From assembly GCA_947247005.1 (NCBI GenBank), contig OX365955.1:3482001-3546000 (forward strand): DNA of 64,000 nt, in the 5' to 3' direction. The notes under the pieces were generated by a model. The model ran no database searches. It was not told where the DNA came from and saw nothing but the letters and a program-made list of their open reading frames with translations. The number at the start of each line of letters is the position of its first letter. Position 1 is the stretch's first letter. Below are positions 10,871 through 23,491 of this stretch, piece by piece. Position numbers and translations under genes: made by a program. Source of the DNA: Spisula solida. Taxonomy: Eukaryota; Mollusca; Bivalvia; Venerida; Mactridae.

Positions 10871-11673
10871 GGTATATCAATGCACCAATTTCCAAAAAAG
10901 TGGGTGGGGTACCTGTAATTCATTTTTTGTTAAAAGTTGAGCTTTTGTATGGCTATAAAGTACATGCAACATGAAATTACCATAAATACAACATTTGGAA
11001 AAAGCCTGTAAGAAAATGAAAGTAATATAATGAAATAGAATCAAAATAACTCACCTTATTTATAGCCTTTTTCTTGTGATGTCAAACTTCTTTTTTGGTC
11101 AAATTTTCTCCAATATAATGGTAGAGCTGTGATCTATATGCACTGGTTACCTAAGTGTTAAAATAAAATGCATGTCACTTATAACAAAATGTCCCTACAA
11201 GGCCATTTATTAGGTAGATTTCTTTAATTATTTTGACACAATGTTTGTTTACAAAGTAGTCCATAATCAAAGTATGGTGTACATGTTTTGCCATCATGGA
11301 TTTACCTCCCTTTTTTACTGACTTTTAAATAAATGATTTTGTCAATAAACGGATATTGTTTTCTAGGAATCATTCTATGAAAAATAAATGTAAATTAAAT
11401 ATAGTAATGAATGAGCCACTGAGAATGTGTTCCAATAAACATTTTACATTATAGACATGCAGTTACAGTTTAACTTTACAATTTCAGCAAACCGGAAATT
11501 ATATCTTGATACTATTGTACAATGTTTGCCATTTATCTCTACACCCATATATAAGTTACATTTAAAGAGTGTAAATAATACTCACATAATTATATTGATG
11601 TTCATCATTGTATTTCAAGTGTTATCTTCACGCTTATGTCAATAGTTTGCCATGACTATCTCTGCGAATAATA
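10871..11673. other. AT-rich spacer without recognisable gene
   Basis: Nothing coding or repetitive was recognised between the LINE relic and the 24-bp minisatellite. Short ORFs here lack any recognisable motif. Confidence 0.5.
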
Positions 11674-12076
11674 TAACTTCCTGCTATGGGATATATGTCA
11701 CTTCCTGCGATGGGATATATGTAACTTCCTGCGATGGGATATGTGTCACTTTCTGCTATGGGATATATGTAACTTCCTGCGATGGGATATATGTCACTTC
11801 CTGCTATGGGATATATGTCACTTCCTGCTATGGGATATATGTCACTTCCTGCTATGGGATATATGTCACTTCCTGCTATGGGATATATGTCACTTCCTGC
11901 TATGGGATATATGTCACTTTCTGTTATGGGATGTATGTCACTTCCTGCTATGGGATATATGTCACTTCCTGCTATGGGATATATGTCACTTCCTGCTATG
12001 GGATATATGTCACTTTCTGCTATGGGATGTATGTCACTTCCTGCTATGAGATATATGTCACTTTCTGCTATGGGAT
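11674..12076 (+). repeat. 24-bp minisatellite, about 17 copies
   Basis: The unit ACTTCCTGCTATGGGATATA plus TGTC is repeated about 17 times with few substitutions (CGA for CTA, TTTCTG for TTCCTG). Because the period is divisible by three and the unit has no plus-strand stop in any frame, all three plus frames stay open and give false proteins with 8-residue repeats such as YVTSCYGI. I do not call a gene here. Confidence 0.95.
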
Positions 12077-12130
12077 AAGCATATTATACTGCTTTCATAA
12101 TGTATACAATACGTATACATGCCACCACAC

Positions 12131-12161
12131 TCTAGAGGCTGAATCTGCACACGGTCTGAGA
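12131..12161 (+). other. 31-bp exact inverted copy of a transposase-gene segment
   Basis: This stretch, starting TCTAGAGGCTGAATCTGC, is identical over 31 bases to the complement of 16883-16913, inside the Mutator-like transposase coding region. The match stops sharply at both ends. It lies 55 bp after the minisatellite, outside the transposase gene and on the opposite strand to it. Confidence 0.85.
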
Positions 12162-12559
12162 ACACTTAAGCACTACATATCAAACTTAAGTCACAGTTTG
12201 AATACTGCACACAAGTCTTGTAAATATTGTCCTACACATATATAGGCAATGCACAAATAATTAAATATCAAATCAGAAACTGTTCCATGCCACAAATCAA
12301 TGTATCTCATAATAAGTCTTGGTTGATAAATGGATGTTATAATAAAAACCCTCCAATCCTTGGCAAATAATGATTGTATTCTGTCTGTAAGGGATCGCAG
12401 TGAACCTGTTGGAAAAAATGTAATAATTGTTAAGTATTTGAACTTCATTTACATACAATTTGAGATTGACTTAAAGTACTGACAATCCTGTATCTGTGTA
12501 AACGTATGTACATGTATCATTCAATTACATATATATATAATCATTATAACAATTATAAC
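12162..12559. other. Spacer without recognisable gene
   Basis: Apart from the tail of an ORF that runs out of the minisatellite, no gene, repeat or RNA feature was recognised in this stretch. Confidence 0.45.
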
Positions 12560-12740
12560 CATCTTGATAGCTGAGTGGTACAGCATCTGCTTCAAGTTTC
12601 TGAGGTATTGGATTCAGTATTTAATACAATTAAAAATGAAAATGGTGCCAGGCCCTTCCCAAGGGGCAGAAGGCGCTGTGGTATGCCAGCGCCTTAAAGC
12701 TAAATGGTAGGTGAAAGTAGGTGGAATCACAGGACTAAAC
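12560..12740 (+). repeat. Degenerate tRNA-derived SINE
   Basis: TAGCTGAGTGGTACAGC matches a pol III A box, and a weak B box (TTGGATTCAG) follows about 35 bp later. Downstream is a body with a GC-rich block (CTTCCCAAGGGGCAGAAGGCG) and a GGCGCTG/CAGCGCC self-complementary pair. The order fits an old SINE. No target duplication or A-tail was identified. Confidence 0.5.
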
Positions 12741-13075
12741 TAGGGATGTGTTTAGTTTGTTATTATCATCACATTCCTGAATAATAAAAATTATAACAAG
12801 TACTGTAACCAATTAAAATAATTATCACCATAAAATGACAATCAGGATACTTTATCTGTATTTACTGCACATATAACATTTGTATAATAGCTAGGTCACA
12901 AGTCCAATTGGTTGGTCTAGTCGAGCCAGCAAGTCATCAGCAAGAGTTATTTTAAGTCTCTCAAAAAATTACATTGCTACTCATCGTCCAGCTTTACCAA
13001 AAAAGCAAGACATCAGATACAGACAATTGTACAACCTACTGGTGATGTGTTACGAAGGTATTAAGCATGTTTACC

Positions 13076-16000
13076 TTAAATATCTACGAACTTTAATGAG
13101 CCATCTTGTAAATCAGCTGACAATCCATCCACTTCGTGAGCTGTTTCTTCTCCTTTGTACAAAACCTCATATACAGCTGAGGGATCACCGTCTTTACCTG
13201 GATCAATGTTATGTTGCATGTATGAAATGTTCTTCATTTAGTATTCACTTTGTGACTTTTTGGTACTATACATGTCATAAAATAAGCATGTTTGATACAT
13301 ACCATGTATTGTCTTTCAGTGTTCTTCATAATATTACCTAAATTCAATTATGTATAATTTCAAAAAGTAAAGTTTCCTGATATACATAATAAGTATATTG
13401 GAACGTGCTATGTTTTCAAGCAGCCACTATATGTATAAGCAATCTGTAAAAATTGAAATATGTAACATTGTCATTGAAACAAATATATAAATGCTACCTA
13501 TCATAGGAACAGAGACAAAAGTATTTGGTCTGTATTAACAGGTTAACACATCACAATGACATTTATGTCAGCTTGCATTTATGATGTATCTGTTGATGTT
13601 TTCTAATGTTGATGTTTTAAAACAAACAAGTACATGTCCCTAACGTTGTATCATTTACATTGCCAAAGTATAGGTATATATAATATATTATTGTAATAGC
13701 CTTTTATGACCATTATACACCAAGGCAAATTTAGTTTAACTTTTATAAACAGTACAAATAAAATATTACCTGATATAACATCAAGAACTGTTCCACTGTA
13801 CCATTTACTTTTCTTCTTCTTTTCATCAATTACCCACTCATGCAGGATTTCACGTCCAACAAATTTAACTGTTTTACATCTACGTGATCTTTTACTGGTA
13901 CATGGGGGCTGCATGATAAACAATTAATTAATAAATCATGTGAGGATAACATTATTATAAAAATATTTTTTAATTTTGATTATGAATAAAAATCATTTGT
14001 TATATTACTATTTAATATGTTGAGGTATTATTCTTAAATTATTAGAATGACAATGCTAGCTGTACTGAAATATACATATAAATTATTATAGTGAGTACAA
14101 CTGTCACGAACCTTACAGTAAATCATAAATGCTATTTGTGCTGTAATCTAGTATAAACATGCATAAAATTTGTGCTTTTATCCAATATTAACTCTTAAAG
14201 ATGCGCTCAGGGAAGAATAGGTTTGCCCAACTGTGTCCCATATTAAAATAAAGTTTTTGTTATTATAACTTTTTGTTGAATAGGACATACATGTAAAGTT
14301 TTAAATAAAATAATTATATTTCCATAAGTCTGAGTACAGTGTAAAATTACCTGATATCCTGATTTTGTATTTTTAACAGATGGTCCGGGCTTTTCAACAG
14401 ATGGTCCGAGTGTTTCAACCGATGGTCCGGGCGTTTCAACAGATGGTCCGGCGTTCTGTGTACTTGATGCCAGGCACCTTAACTGTTCCTTTGTAATTGG
14501 GGAAATATCACATATCTTGTCTGGGTTTACAGTTGTCACTGAAACTGATTTCCTTTGGTTGGACTGTTCATCAAACTGAAAATATATGAGATTGCAATTG
14601 AATTCATATCATGCAGAAGTCAGAACGAATAAAAAAATACACATTTATACTACAACCATATGAACTATACTGCCATACAGTATATATTTCTATGGTTGAT
14701 ACCTTTTTTTGGTTCCTAACCGGTGACTAAGTTATCAAATGACATGTAACTTTCCATATGGAGTTTGCAAATTCTTCAACATAAGTAGGAACAGTTGGTA
14801 AAAATTTATTCAATTTGTGTATAACCTATATAGAAAGATTTAACATCTGCAAATTTTTGTTGTAGAGGAAACAAATATTAAGAAATATTTTCAATATAAC
14901 TTTATTAAGTATGTATAATTAAGTAAAACACATCCAGAAAAAGAAACCCGTCAAATCCGGAAACCTTTACTATCCAATTATATTGTGTCTTCTGGATTAG
15001 AGGGGTTGCACTGCACAAAATATATACATCTACAACCCAATTAAAGTAGATAATATAGGCATGTACAAACATACATACAAATCTAATGAAGTAAATAAGA
15101 CTGTACTTTAAATGCTTTTCAAACATTTATTTCATATTAACCTTAGCAATTAAAGTAAAAGACAATGTACATATATACATACCCATGGTTTGGCTGGTGC
15201 TCTGATACCAGTGTAAGTTCCATATCTTGGAAGAGCAAGTTCAGGTAATATGAATTTCATATAGAATGATTCCAGTTTGGGGAGCATTTTTATTTCCCAA
15301 AGTTGTTTATTTCTATGAATTCTTTCTATGTGTATATCATATGGATTCGTTCTCCTCAGTACAAAATCACACCAATCTATCTCAAAGATATTAAGTTGTC
15401 CTTGAATTTGGTAGAAGAAAGAGTGGTTCCTTTTTAATTCTATGTTGTTGTTGGAAATTTGAAGGCAGAAGTTTGGAACTTTTTTTATAGCTTCTCTTAT
15501 TAGATATGTATTTGTTTGAAGTAGGTTTTTTATTTCTAATAAGCCGGTGCTACAGTCTGTAGTGACAATTCCATCAGTGGAGGCTGCTAGAAAAGGGTGA
15601 CGGCGACAAATTCTAAGACCTGTTTGGACGACTTGTGGATTTCCTTTTATATTCTTATACTCAAAGATCGTGTTTTCCTCTTGTGCTAATCCTCTGATGG
15701 TATGAATGTTTCCTTGAAATTTACTGTAAAGGATGTTTTTAACGGCACAAGTTGAAATATTGGTTGGTCTTCTTGATTTTCCCATAATTTGAGCTGGTAA
15801 GTCTATTCCGTCGTTCTTTAACCCACAAGTCACTATTACCTTGGTCAACTGTACTATTTTGAATTAACTTTATGTCTTTATCAGTTTTTATTACACATCT
15901 GTCTAAAAATGAGTCACACAGTTTTTCTAAACGTTGTTCACTCACATCTAGAGCATCGTCCAAATTACCCCCATATCCCAACTTGGCCTTTTTGGATGAA

Positions 16001-17949
16001 GTCACCTTCAAGTCTTCAAGTTTCCTCTTTCGTCTTAGGGTTTGACTACCTGGTTTTGCCTTATATTTCGATGAAGCCGTCAAGACCTGTGATTGACGTC
16101 TAACCCCTTTCAAAAAGTGTTCACCCGCTGCTTCCTTGGTCACATTTTGAAATGTCAGTGGTGACCAAGCCACGCCGATATTTTTCCTGAGTGCACCCCC
16201 ATAACAACGTGCATTCCAGGAACCACGAGCGCATCTATTTATCACTTTTCCACCATCGAATTTGGCTCGGATGGCCATCCAGCTTTCGCACAGATTTGTG
16301 GTGAAATTTCCAATCAGACGGTGGTATTTGTCAGCAATTCGGTTCAGATATACTTGAACGTCCTTAATTAAAACTTTCAGTTCATTCTTGTCACAACATC
16401 GCTTCCCAGCATGACGGGAACTCTCTATCTCATTCTCTGAAGGAATTTGCCAATACTCGTACTGACTTTCGAATATATTGTCGAAACACTCTGTAAAATC
16501 ATCTTCATCATCCTCTTCATCCACACTCGCTAGCACATCCTTTCTCTTTTTACAGAAGTTACTACAACGTTCATGGAATCCGAATACATGATATACAGAG
16601 TTGATGATATCTTTCCGGAGCTGTTTGACATTGTTGTCGATAGATCGCATTCTGATGGCACACCTGACAGCAGTTGTTATCCTGACTCTGTTTAATTTGG
16701 TCAACTTTCCGTTTCCCTTATATTGCGGCTTTTCACATACAAGTTTCTCTAGATTGGTTCTCAAACATTTACACGTGTGATTGGCACATTCAAGTTTAAC
16801 GATGGGTCTACCCCAACCGGGCACTTTTTCCTGTAAAGTAGGATATACAGAGCTGTCTCCATCAGCTATTAGTTTACTGTATCTCAGACCGTGTGCAGAT
16901 TCAGCCTCTAGAAACCCTTTCAAAATTATGTCCGCTTCCATAGCCTGTGAACTTTCAGTCCAATTTTTATAGCAGTCATGCTCTTTAGGGTCCTAAGCCT
17001 TGTTTTTTGCTTGTGTGCAAATTATACAGTATTTATTCCTTACTCCCATGAATAACAACTTTTTGGTCTGGGCACCGAAAATCACTCCAACACCACCATA
17101 TGCATTGTAGGTATGTTTATGTGTTCTCTTGGACCACCCACCATCACAAATTACTGTTACAGATGGCACACCCTCTAAATAACTCTCTTTCTCTATCGCA
17201 ATCCTTCTCTCTTCCGCCCCAGCCTTGGCAATTTCTTCTTTCAACTGGTCACCCCACCATTCTCCTATACTATTTTCCAGAGAAGAAAACATGTTTGTGT
17301 TCATGGGTGGAATGTTCATTGAGCATAATTGTTCAGACAGGTCACTAGCACCACCACCACTAGCCATAGTACCCTACACAGCTCTCACATTAATGTAATA
17401 TATACCATTTGATAGCTTCTTACTGGTATTCAAAGGAAACTGTTTGCCACACCCATTACACACACCAAGCACAACACTGAATAGTCCGTTCCTACACTTT
17501 TCACTCTTTAACGAGATAGGACTTTTTCCATTTCGCACTACTTCCGCAGCCTTAGTACAAAGACAACTGTGTGTTGTAATGTTACAAACATGGTTTTTCA
17601 AACAATCTAAGTTCACAATGCGGTAACCAGTCAAGGGCTTTGTATCTTTCAATAGTTTGAATTTAAGTGAAGTATTACCTAATGAGAGTAACTTTGAATA
17701 CCTATCTTTCAAAATTGGTATCATCCGAACCACAAACTTAGTCACTAAACTGTTCGTACCAGACTGTCTTCTAATAAGTTGATATGGCTGATAACTCCTC
17801 CTATCCTCTTTCCTAAACATTGTGATCTTATCCTCTCTCTTCAAAAACAACGCCTTCTCATTCTTCTTATAATTCCGACTGTTATGGCCACAAGGTTGAC
17901 CAAACTGCCTATTTCTCACCTTATTACTTTCCTTTTTATATTTACCCAT
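13076..17949 (-). pseudogene. Mutator-like transposase with YqaJ nuclease and Tudor-like C-terminus (four exons, disabled)
   Basis: The reading frame from ATG at 17949 encodes an N-terminal part with Cys pairs (CNGCG). A Mutator-like transposase core follows, with ICDGGWSKR and IADGDSSVY (candidate first and second catalytic Asp) and TNLCESW (candidate Glu). Exon 1 ends with a YqaJ/lambda-exonuclease-type domain carrying AASTDGIV and GLLEIKN (D...ExK) and FYQIQGQL. Inferred exons are 17949-15183, 14575-14351, 13908-13770 and 13197-13076. All have GT/AG borders and phases 0, 0 and 1 that keep one frame. Exon 2 encodes four GPSVE-type repeats. Exons 3-4 encode a small Tudor/chromo-like domain (VGREILHEW, WYSGTVLDV, YEVLYKGEE) and a TAA stop. 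Disablements: TAG at 17374-17376, TAG at 16993-16995, and a frameshift near 15770. Expected length is about 1080 residues. Nuclease and transposase roles come from family knowledge. Terminal repeats were not found. Confidence 0.85.
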
Positions 17950-19139
17950 GACTTACACAAGAAACAGTGTAGCAATAAGGAAAAAAACTATATATATAAA
18001 CACTGTAGCATTGAACTAATATTTGTCACAAAATATAATATCCTGTAATTTCACGACGTGGTTCAAACTCTACACCATACTTGTTTACATCGTTGTGCAC
18101 TACCAGTTTTGTTTTCATTCATGTGCAATGTTTACATCTATACTTACCTGAATTATTAAAATCTATTTGCTGCTCAAAGAAAATACTGTACGCGTATGAT
18201 AAAATTCGTATAACAGTTTATTTATGCAATGAAACTTACCTTGATCAAGTTAGCATAACTCAGAAAACAGCATATTACTGGACCAAAACACAAACATCGC
18301 CAATTGCAAATTCACAGGAAGTAACCCAAGGACGTCCGGCGACAAATAAACGCTGAAAATAAAGTTCCTTTTTTTTAAAAAAATCATTCGTGAAAAGAAA
18401 TAGTAATATACTGCGATTTTTCTTTAGTTATTCAAACTTAAATCATTACTGAAAATAATTAAAATAAAAAATATTTCAATTTTAAATATTTATTTAAGGA
18501 TGAGTTGTCGTTCTTTGTATCGGCGGAGTAATATTAAGTAAATCGCCTTTAATTTGGACAAAACATAAAATCATGCCGTGACGGATGAATTATTTAGAAC
18601 TGATATCACTGTAAGTGGATTATGATCGGTAACCATTTATTACTATTCATATTAAGGACTGTTTTAACTATATTTGTGTGAATTTACATTCCTCAATTCC
18701 GCGTGTTTATTTCAAACCACCATTCACCAGTTTGTTTACATTTGCGATGAATGAAAATATGGCGAACTGAAGAATATTTGAGGAAGGTTGTGATATTTAG
18801 AGGCCATTCTTGATAAATACTTACATGTTAGACCTGAAGTTCCAAGACTTTATGGGAATCATACCATTTGACATTTGTGCCCAAAGAGTTTTTGCTGTCA
18901 TGTCTTTATTTACCCGGTTGAATCCACAGCATTTAGCCTATTGTTTTACTCTGAGATAAGCTAATGAGAGGGTATTTTTATTTTGCATGGCTTTCAAAAC
19001 TGCCAATTTATGTTATGATTTTTTACTTATAGCTCACATTTGATATAGATAGTCTATTTAATCAATATGGACATGTTGTTGTGTACATAGGTTTCACTAT
19101 ATTCACAGGATGATGCACCCTTAACCTTTGTTTTGCTAA
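17950..19139. other. AT-rich upstream region of the transposase gene
   Basis: This should contain the promoter and 5' end of the Mutator-like element, but no TATA box, terminal inverted repeat or 9-bp target duplication could be identified by eye. No other gene was recognised. Confidence 0.4.
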
Positions 19140-19531
19140 TATGTGATGATTGAATTTCGCTTTTCGTGTCACAGCTTTGTAAATGTTTCGTTTTTGTAGC
19201 AATGAGTTACGATTACTGTCTGATTTATGTCTGGTATATAATTTGTGCGCCTTTCTAAATTCGCACCGTGCCGTTTCACATTCCCTGTTATACCATGGGT
19301 TCTTAAATTAACGTGTTTGTCTATCATTTGTTCGATTCCTTATGTGTTTGGTTTCGCCACATATATCAAATGCTTTACTGTATAATAAGTCAGAAAATTT
19401 CTCAACCCCATCATTTATGTCTAATTCATTACATAATATTTGTTCAACAACAGTATTAAAAGAATGAACATCAGACGATACATGTTCTTGGAAAGCTTCA
19501 TTGGTTGTACTTTCCCTTTGTACGCACTATA
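19140..19531 (-). pseudogene. LINE fragment (endonuclease-RT linker)
   Basis: Minus-strand frames encode segments typical of the linker before a non-LTR reverse transcriptase: an N-terminal stretch with FQEHVSSDVHSFNTVVEQ and LLYSKAFDICG (about 19380-19490), then NPWYNRECETARCEFRKAH (about 19240-19310), like the conserved PW(F/Y)...EC...R block. The pieces are in different frames. The fragment ends where the Tc1-like element begins at 19532, so the LINE was probably already there when that element inserted. No RT core remains. Confidence 0.6.
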
Positions 19532-20765
19532 CACTAGTCGATTGTTCTAAGTACACACTTTGTAATTTTAATTTAACAGGAAAAGTATTAGACCTATCAG
19601 TGAATCGAATATACCATTGTAATCAGGAAACTATTGTCTAGCAAGTTGAGTTAATCACCATTCTGAAATATAATAACAACATACTAGAAAATGACCATTT
19701 AGTTCACTGCTTAAAAAAACAAAGTCGCACATCAATATTATGTATGACCACCGTCTGCCCTGATGATAGCCTGACATCCTCTCAGGCATTAAATTGATAA
19801 TGATGTGTACCAATTGCTGCTGGAGTGCATTCCGTTCTAGTAAAGGGTTCGTTGTGAGTTCCTGTACGTTCTGGTGTTGCCGTCGTGCTCGGATGCGTCG
19901 CCCCAACTCATCCCAGACGTATTATATCGGATTTTGGTCCGGGTTACTAGGCTGGCATTCAATAGTGCAACCTAAATAGGAAATTGCATCAAAATCAAAT
20001 TCCATGTGATAAGAATGTGCTCATATCTTACAAAATACATGATTGATCGAAAATAGTGAGTTTTTGTTAAAGTGTAGTAGTAATTCGGATGACAAATGCC
20101 TATTGAAAGTTACTTCCATACTCAACTTCAAATTGCTCCATACAAATAAATGGACTTATTCTGTTGAAATCAACGATTCCACATTATTTCACAATCTTTA
20201 AGAGATACAACCATCAGTCAGATGTTGTCATAAACGTGTTTTGAAGAATTTAAGGACTAAATGTAAATGACGCCATGTGACGTCTCAATTTTAAATCGAG
20301 TCAATAGAAACATGCAGCTTTTTCGAGAATTCAATGCAACAACCATAATAAAATGTTTGTACATGTGTTAAGAACCCAAAAACAGCCAATTAATGAATTA
20401 AATCTTACCCGTCTTATTGGCTTGCCAATTTCAAGCATTAATATCGCACTTGCGCACTCCTCAAGCGTCATTTGCGTGAAATGATACGAACTATTTTTAT
20501 GGCTTTATGTTTGGGGGTCGAATGTTAATCGTGTATGAAATGATTTAAACACATTTACACATACTTGAGGCGTGAGCACGAGAAAAATGTGATTTTGTCA
20601 TTTTCATCACGCATCATTGATTGTCACGTAGATCTTGGTTTTTCTTCTTCTGTATTAAAGACAATCACCAACATATGCTATCTTAACAGTTTTATTGAGT
20701 TGAGATGATTATGTTCCTGATTTATTCTAGCTCTAAAAGTGTGTACTTAGAACATTCGTCAAGTG
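19532..20765 (-). mobile_element. Tc1-like element with TA target duplication
   Basis: Terminal repeats of about 30 bp, CACT(A/T)G(T/A)CGA(T/A)TGTTCTAAG followed by TACACACTT, face each other and are flanked by TA on both sides (19530-19531 and 20766-20767). The total length of 1234 bp is typical of Tc1/mariner elements. The transposase remains on the minus strand inside (19655-20480) agree with this assignment. Confidence 0.85.
19655..20480 (-). pseudogene. Tc1-like transposase relic
   Basis: The C-terminus (19720-19975) reads as NPDQNPI, one stop, then VWDELGRRIRARRQHQNVQE and on to LMPERMSGYHQGRRWSYI. This is the well-known SPDLNPIEHxWDxLxRR end of Tc1-family DDE transposases. Near 20380-20480 a frame with MTLEECASAILMLEIGKPIR matches the N-terminal helix-turn-helix start. 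The middle is decayed beyond recognition by eye. The third catalytic acidic residue region is just before the SPDLNP-like motif. It is inactive because of stops and frameshifts. Confidence 0.8.
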
Positions 20766-21839
20766 TACATTGATAGGAAAACATGTTAACCACAGTAGTT
20801 TGCGCTAAATTAAGGTAATTGGACACTCTTTAGTTGAGCGGAAGTTTAGAAATCGGTGTAAATTAGACGTATTGAAAGCGTCTGACTACCATGATGATAA
20901 AAGAAGAAAAACTTAAAATTGATGTGTCAGCATGTTCTCATGTCTTAAAATCGCGCGTTTACTGTATAGTTGTTACTATATTATTCTATAATAAGCTTGC
21001 AGAGTAAAACTATAGCTGAAACTTTATGTGCCATTTATTCCAAACGTTGAAACACCAACACTCGCGAATACTAGCTACAACGTATGTGAAACGTAATATA
21101 ATGCGCCCACACAGCATTTTATCCAAGTTTTAACATTTGTTTAGCAAGCATCCTGACTACTTTAGAGGAAGGTTAGTTTGCATCTATTTTGTAATAATAT
21201 AGACTAGCTAATACAAAAGAGCATTGGTTCATCTTTAAATATACACATTTTTCAAAAACAAATTATCGCGAAAACTGGATACAACGTATTCAAAACGTTG
21301 ATGTATTTTGTAAACTCTCCTGGTTTTAGACATTTCCGAAATCACTAAAGTGTCAGTTAAAAAAATCTAACCGAGCAACTGCCATGAAATTTGGGACAAA
21401 ACTTCTATAATAGTTACTCTACTGGATGCATTTACGAAATCAGTATGTTGTTCAACTATATTTTTCGTATAACTTAAAAATGATAAATAACATATTTTAA
21501 AATATCATTTAAAAATACATATAACATGCATAGTCTAAAACAAACGTTATCGTGTGATTCCGTATATATGAAATTTTGTGCATGCCAAGTTTCATGGAAT
21601 TATATATCCAACTTTTTCGGTGAAATGCAAGTATCCCTTTTAAGATGGTTCCCCAAAATCTAAAAATATCTTGAAAACTAGCCGAGCAAAACTGTTATGG
21701 GTTTGCACAATCACTATCATGAGTGTGTTCTTCATAAAAATCAGGTGTTTGATACCTCTTGTACAGAAATAATTAAGAGTATGGAATTACCTTAAATAAA
21801 TTCAAGTATTATAAGGCACTTACTTACCTAGAATTCTCT
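20766..21839. other. AT-rich spacer without recognisable gene
   Basis: No ORF with a known motif, no inverted repeat pair and no RNA gene were recognised between the Tc1-like element and the L1-like retroelement. Confidence 0.45.
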
Positions 21840-22494
21840 ATATCTACGTATCCTTGTTCTTCTACCATGTTTCACAAGTAAACAGTATATCGAAACCACA
21901 GAGAAAAATGATAAATTCGTCATCATTAACACATTGTGTTTATCCTTCTACGTTCCATGAACCTATTGAAAAGATATACTTTTCTGAGTCATCCTATTGT
22001 CAGATTGGGTGCTCGAACCTGGGATGTATAACTGGTTGTTGATATATTGTTGATCTCTCACCAATGATGCACGTTTACCCGCTCTCCTGGCCTCTAACGT
22101 CATTGGCACCAGTTGTTTACGTATTTGTTGTACTTCGGGAGGGAATTGATCGGATACGTTGTATGGTGTGTTCTGAAGATTAAACACCCTTAATTGATCC
22201 TTCACTTTCAGCTTTGAATATGTATCTTTGAATTTAAAGACAATAGGGCGGGCGGATACTGTCACGTTTAAAAGCACAAATACGGTGTGCTCTATCTATC
22301 AATATGGCCTGTTTACTGTTGTCGATGTGCAATAAATTGGTAAGGAAAGAATGCACTTTTGTTTCACAACTTTCATACTGAGGGGGTGTTACGGTAGGGG
22401 TAACAGATGCATAGGTCGCAACAGCTGGTTCCGGTGCAGTTGTTTAATCTTCTACGGTTGTAGCGGACACGGGCGTCTGCACATTGTCATTAGA

Positions 22495-22852
22495 GAGGTT
22501 GCGATTCGAACGTGTACGACTACGTGTACGTGTAGCTACCCGTTCATGTATACGTACACGTTGCAATTAAAATTGGCTTGCGAAACACAACGTGTGCGTG
22601 TAACTTCACATTGCAGCTGTAACATGATTTGTTCGTGAATCGATACTGAGTGTTTATATAAACTCACTGAGACTACCGGCGATAAAATCTTGGGTTTCCC
22701 GTGCATACGCATACCTGTGTGACGCAGTATACATTATATTTTCGTCTGTCACACGGCCGTTACTTGTAAAAACTACACATACATGGATGACGAAAAACCC
22801 AAAAACAGTATTCACGTACACGTACACGTTACACGTTGCCTTTCGCAACCTC
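22495..22852. mobile_element. MITE with GAGGTTGCG termini
   Basis: The left end begins GAGGTTGCGATTCGAACGTG and the right end is the complement of GAGGTTGCGAAAGGCAACGTG. Both subterminal parts are rich in CGTGTACGTGTACG. It interrupts the L1-like ORF1, whose frame continues from one flank to the other if the 358 bp are removed. A target duplication was not clear. Superfamily unknown. Confidence 0.7.
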
Positions 22853-23070
22853 TATATTGACTGTCTGAAACAAACCCGGACCTTCTGGCACTCCAAAGAA
22901 TAACATATTGACTCGCATTGACTTCCATTTTAGATCAATAATATCGTCGGATAATTGAACATTGGCCGTTTTGAGCACTGTGTTTTCAGCAGATAACTTG
23001 TTGATTGAGTCATGCACTGATTCAATTTTATGTTTATTCGGGTCAACACAATTGGACACGGATTCATATT

Positions 23071-23491
23071 CAGTGTAGCAATACCACGTGACTTTTGACT
23101 ACAGTTTCAAGAAGAAATTTGTAAACATTGGAAAATAAAATAGTCATAAATATTTTATTTCTTTATCGATTTCTATGAAATATACACCACGCTATGGAGA
23201 CAATTATTTGCTTTCCATGAAATATAAAATATTTTTCAGCGGCTGTGCCGTTTTGTCAATTACCTTGTGAAACCATGGAACGTGTAGGTTTCACAGGGTA
23301 ATGGAAAAATCGGTAATACTCCTGAAAAAGATCTTATATTTCATGGAAAGCAAATGCTTTTCCCCTTAGCGTGGCGTATATTTTAAAGAAATCGATGAAG
23401 AATTAAAATACTTATGGCTATATTTGTGTTCCAATGTTTACAAATTTCTACTTGTAACTGTAGTCAAAAGCCACGTGGTATTGCTACACTG
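23071..23491. mobile_element. Foldback MITE, copy 1 (CAGTGTAGCAATACCACGTG ends)
   Basis: Nearly the whole 421 bp folds back on itself: the left half runs from CAGTGTAGCAATACCACGTG through AGAAATTTGTAAACATTG to TTTGCTTTCCATGAAATATAA, and the right half is its complement. A second nested palindrome lies at the centre (TTACCTTGTGAAACC with GGTTTCACAGGGTAA, about 23260-23305). The flanks are ATATT on both sides (23066-23070 and 23492-23496), a 5-bp target duplication. Removing the element and one ATATT restores the L1-like ORF1 frame, which confirms the borders. No coding capacity. Further copies lie at 43244-43573 and 46849-46997. Confidence 0.9.

Noticed and set aside
11652..12245. 197-residue repetitive protein
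   Set aside because: It is the translation of the 24-bp minisatellite. The other two frames are equally open.
16993..17376. The two in-frame TAG codons of the Mutator-like gene, plus TAG in the PHD and Mab-21-like genes, as programmed read-through or a changed code
   Set aside because: The same genes also carry TGA codons and frameshifts, other frames end normally at TAG, and the sites have no shared context. Ordinary decay explains them.
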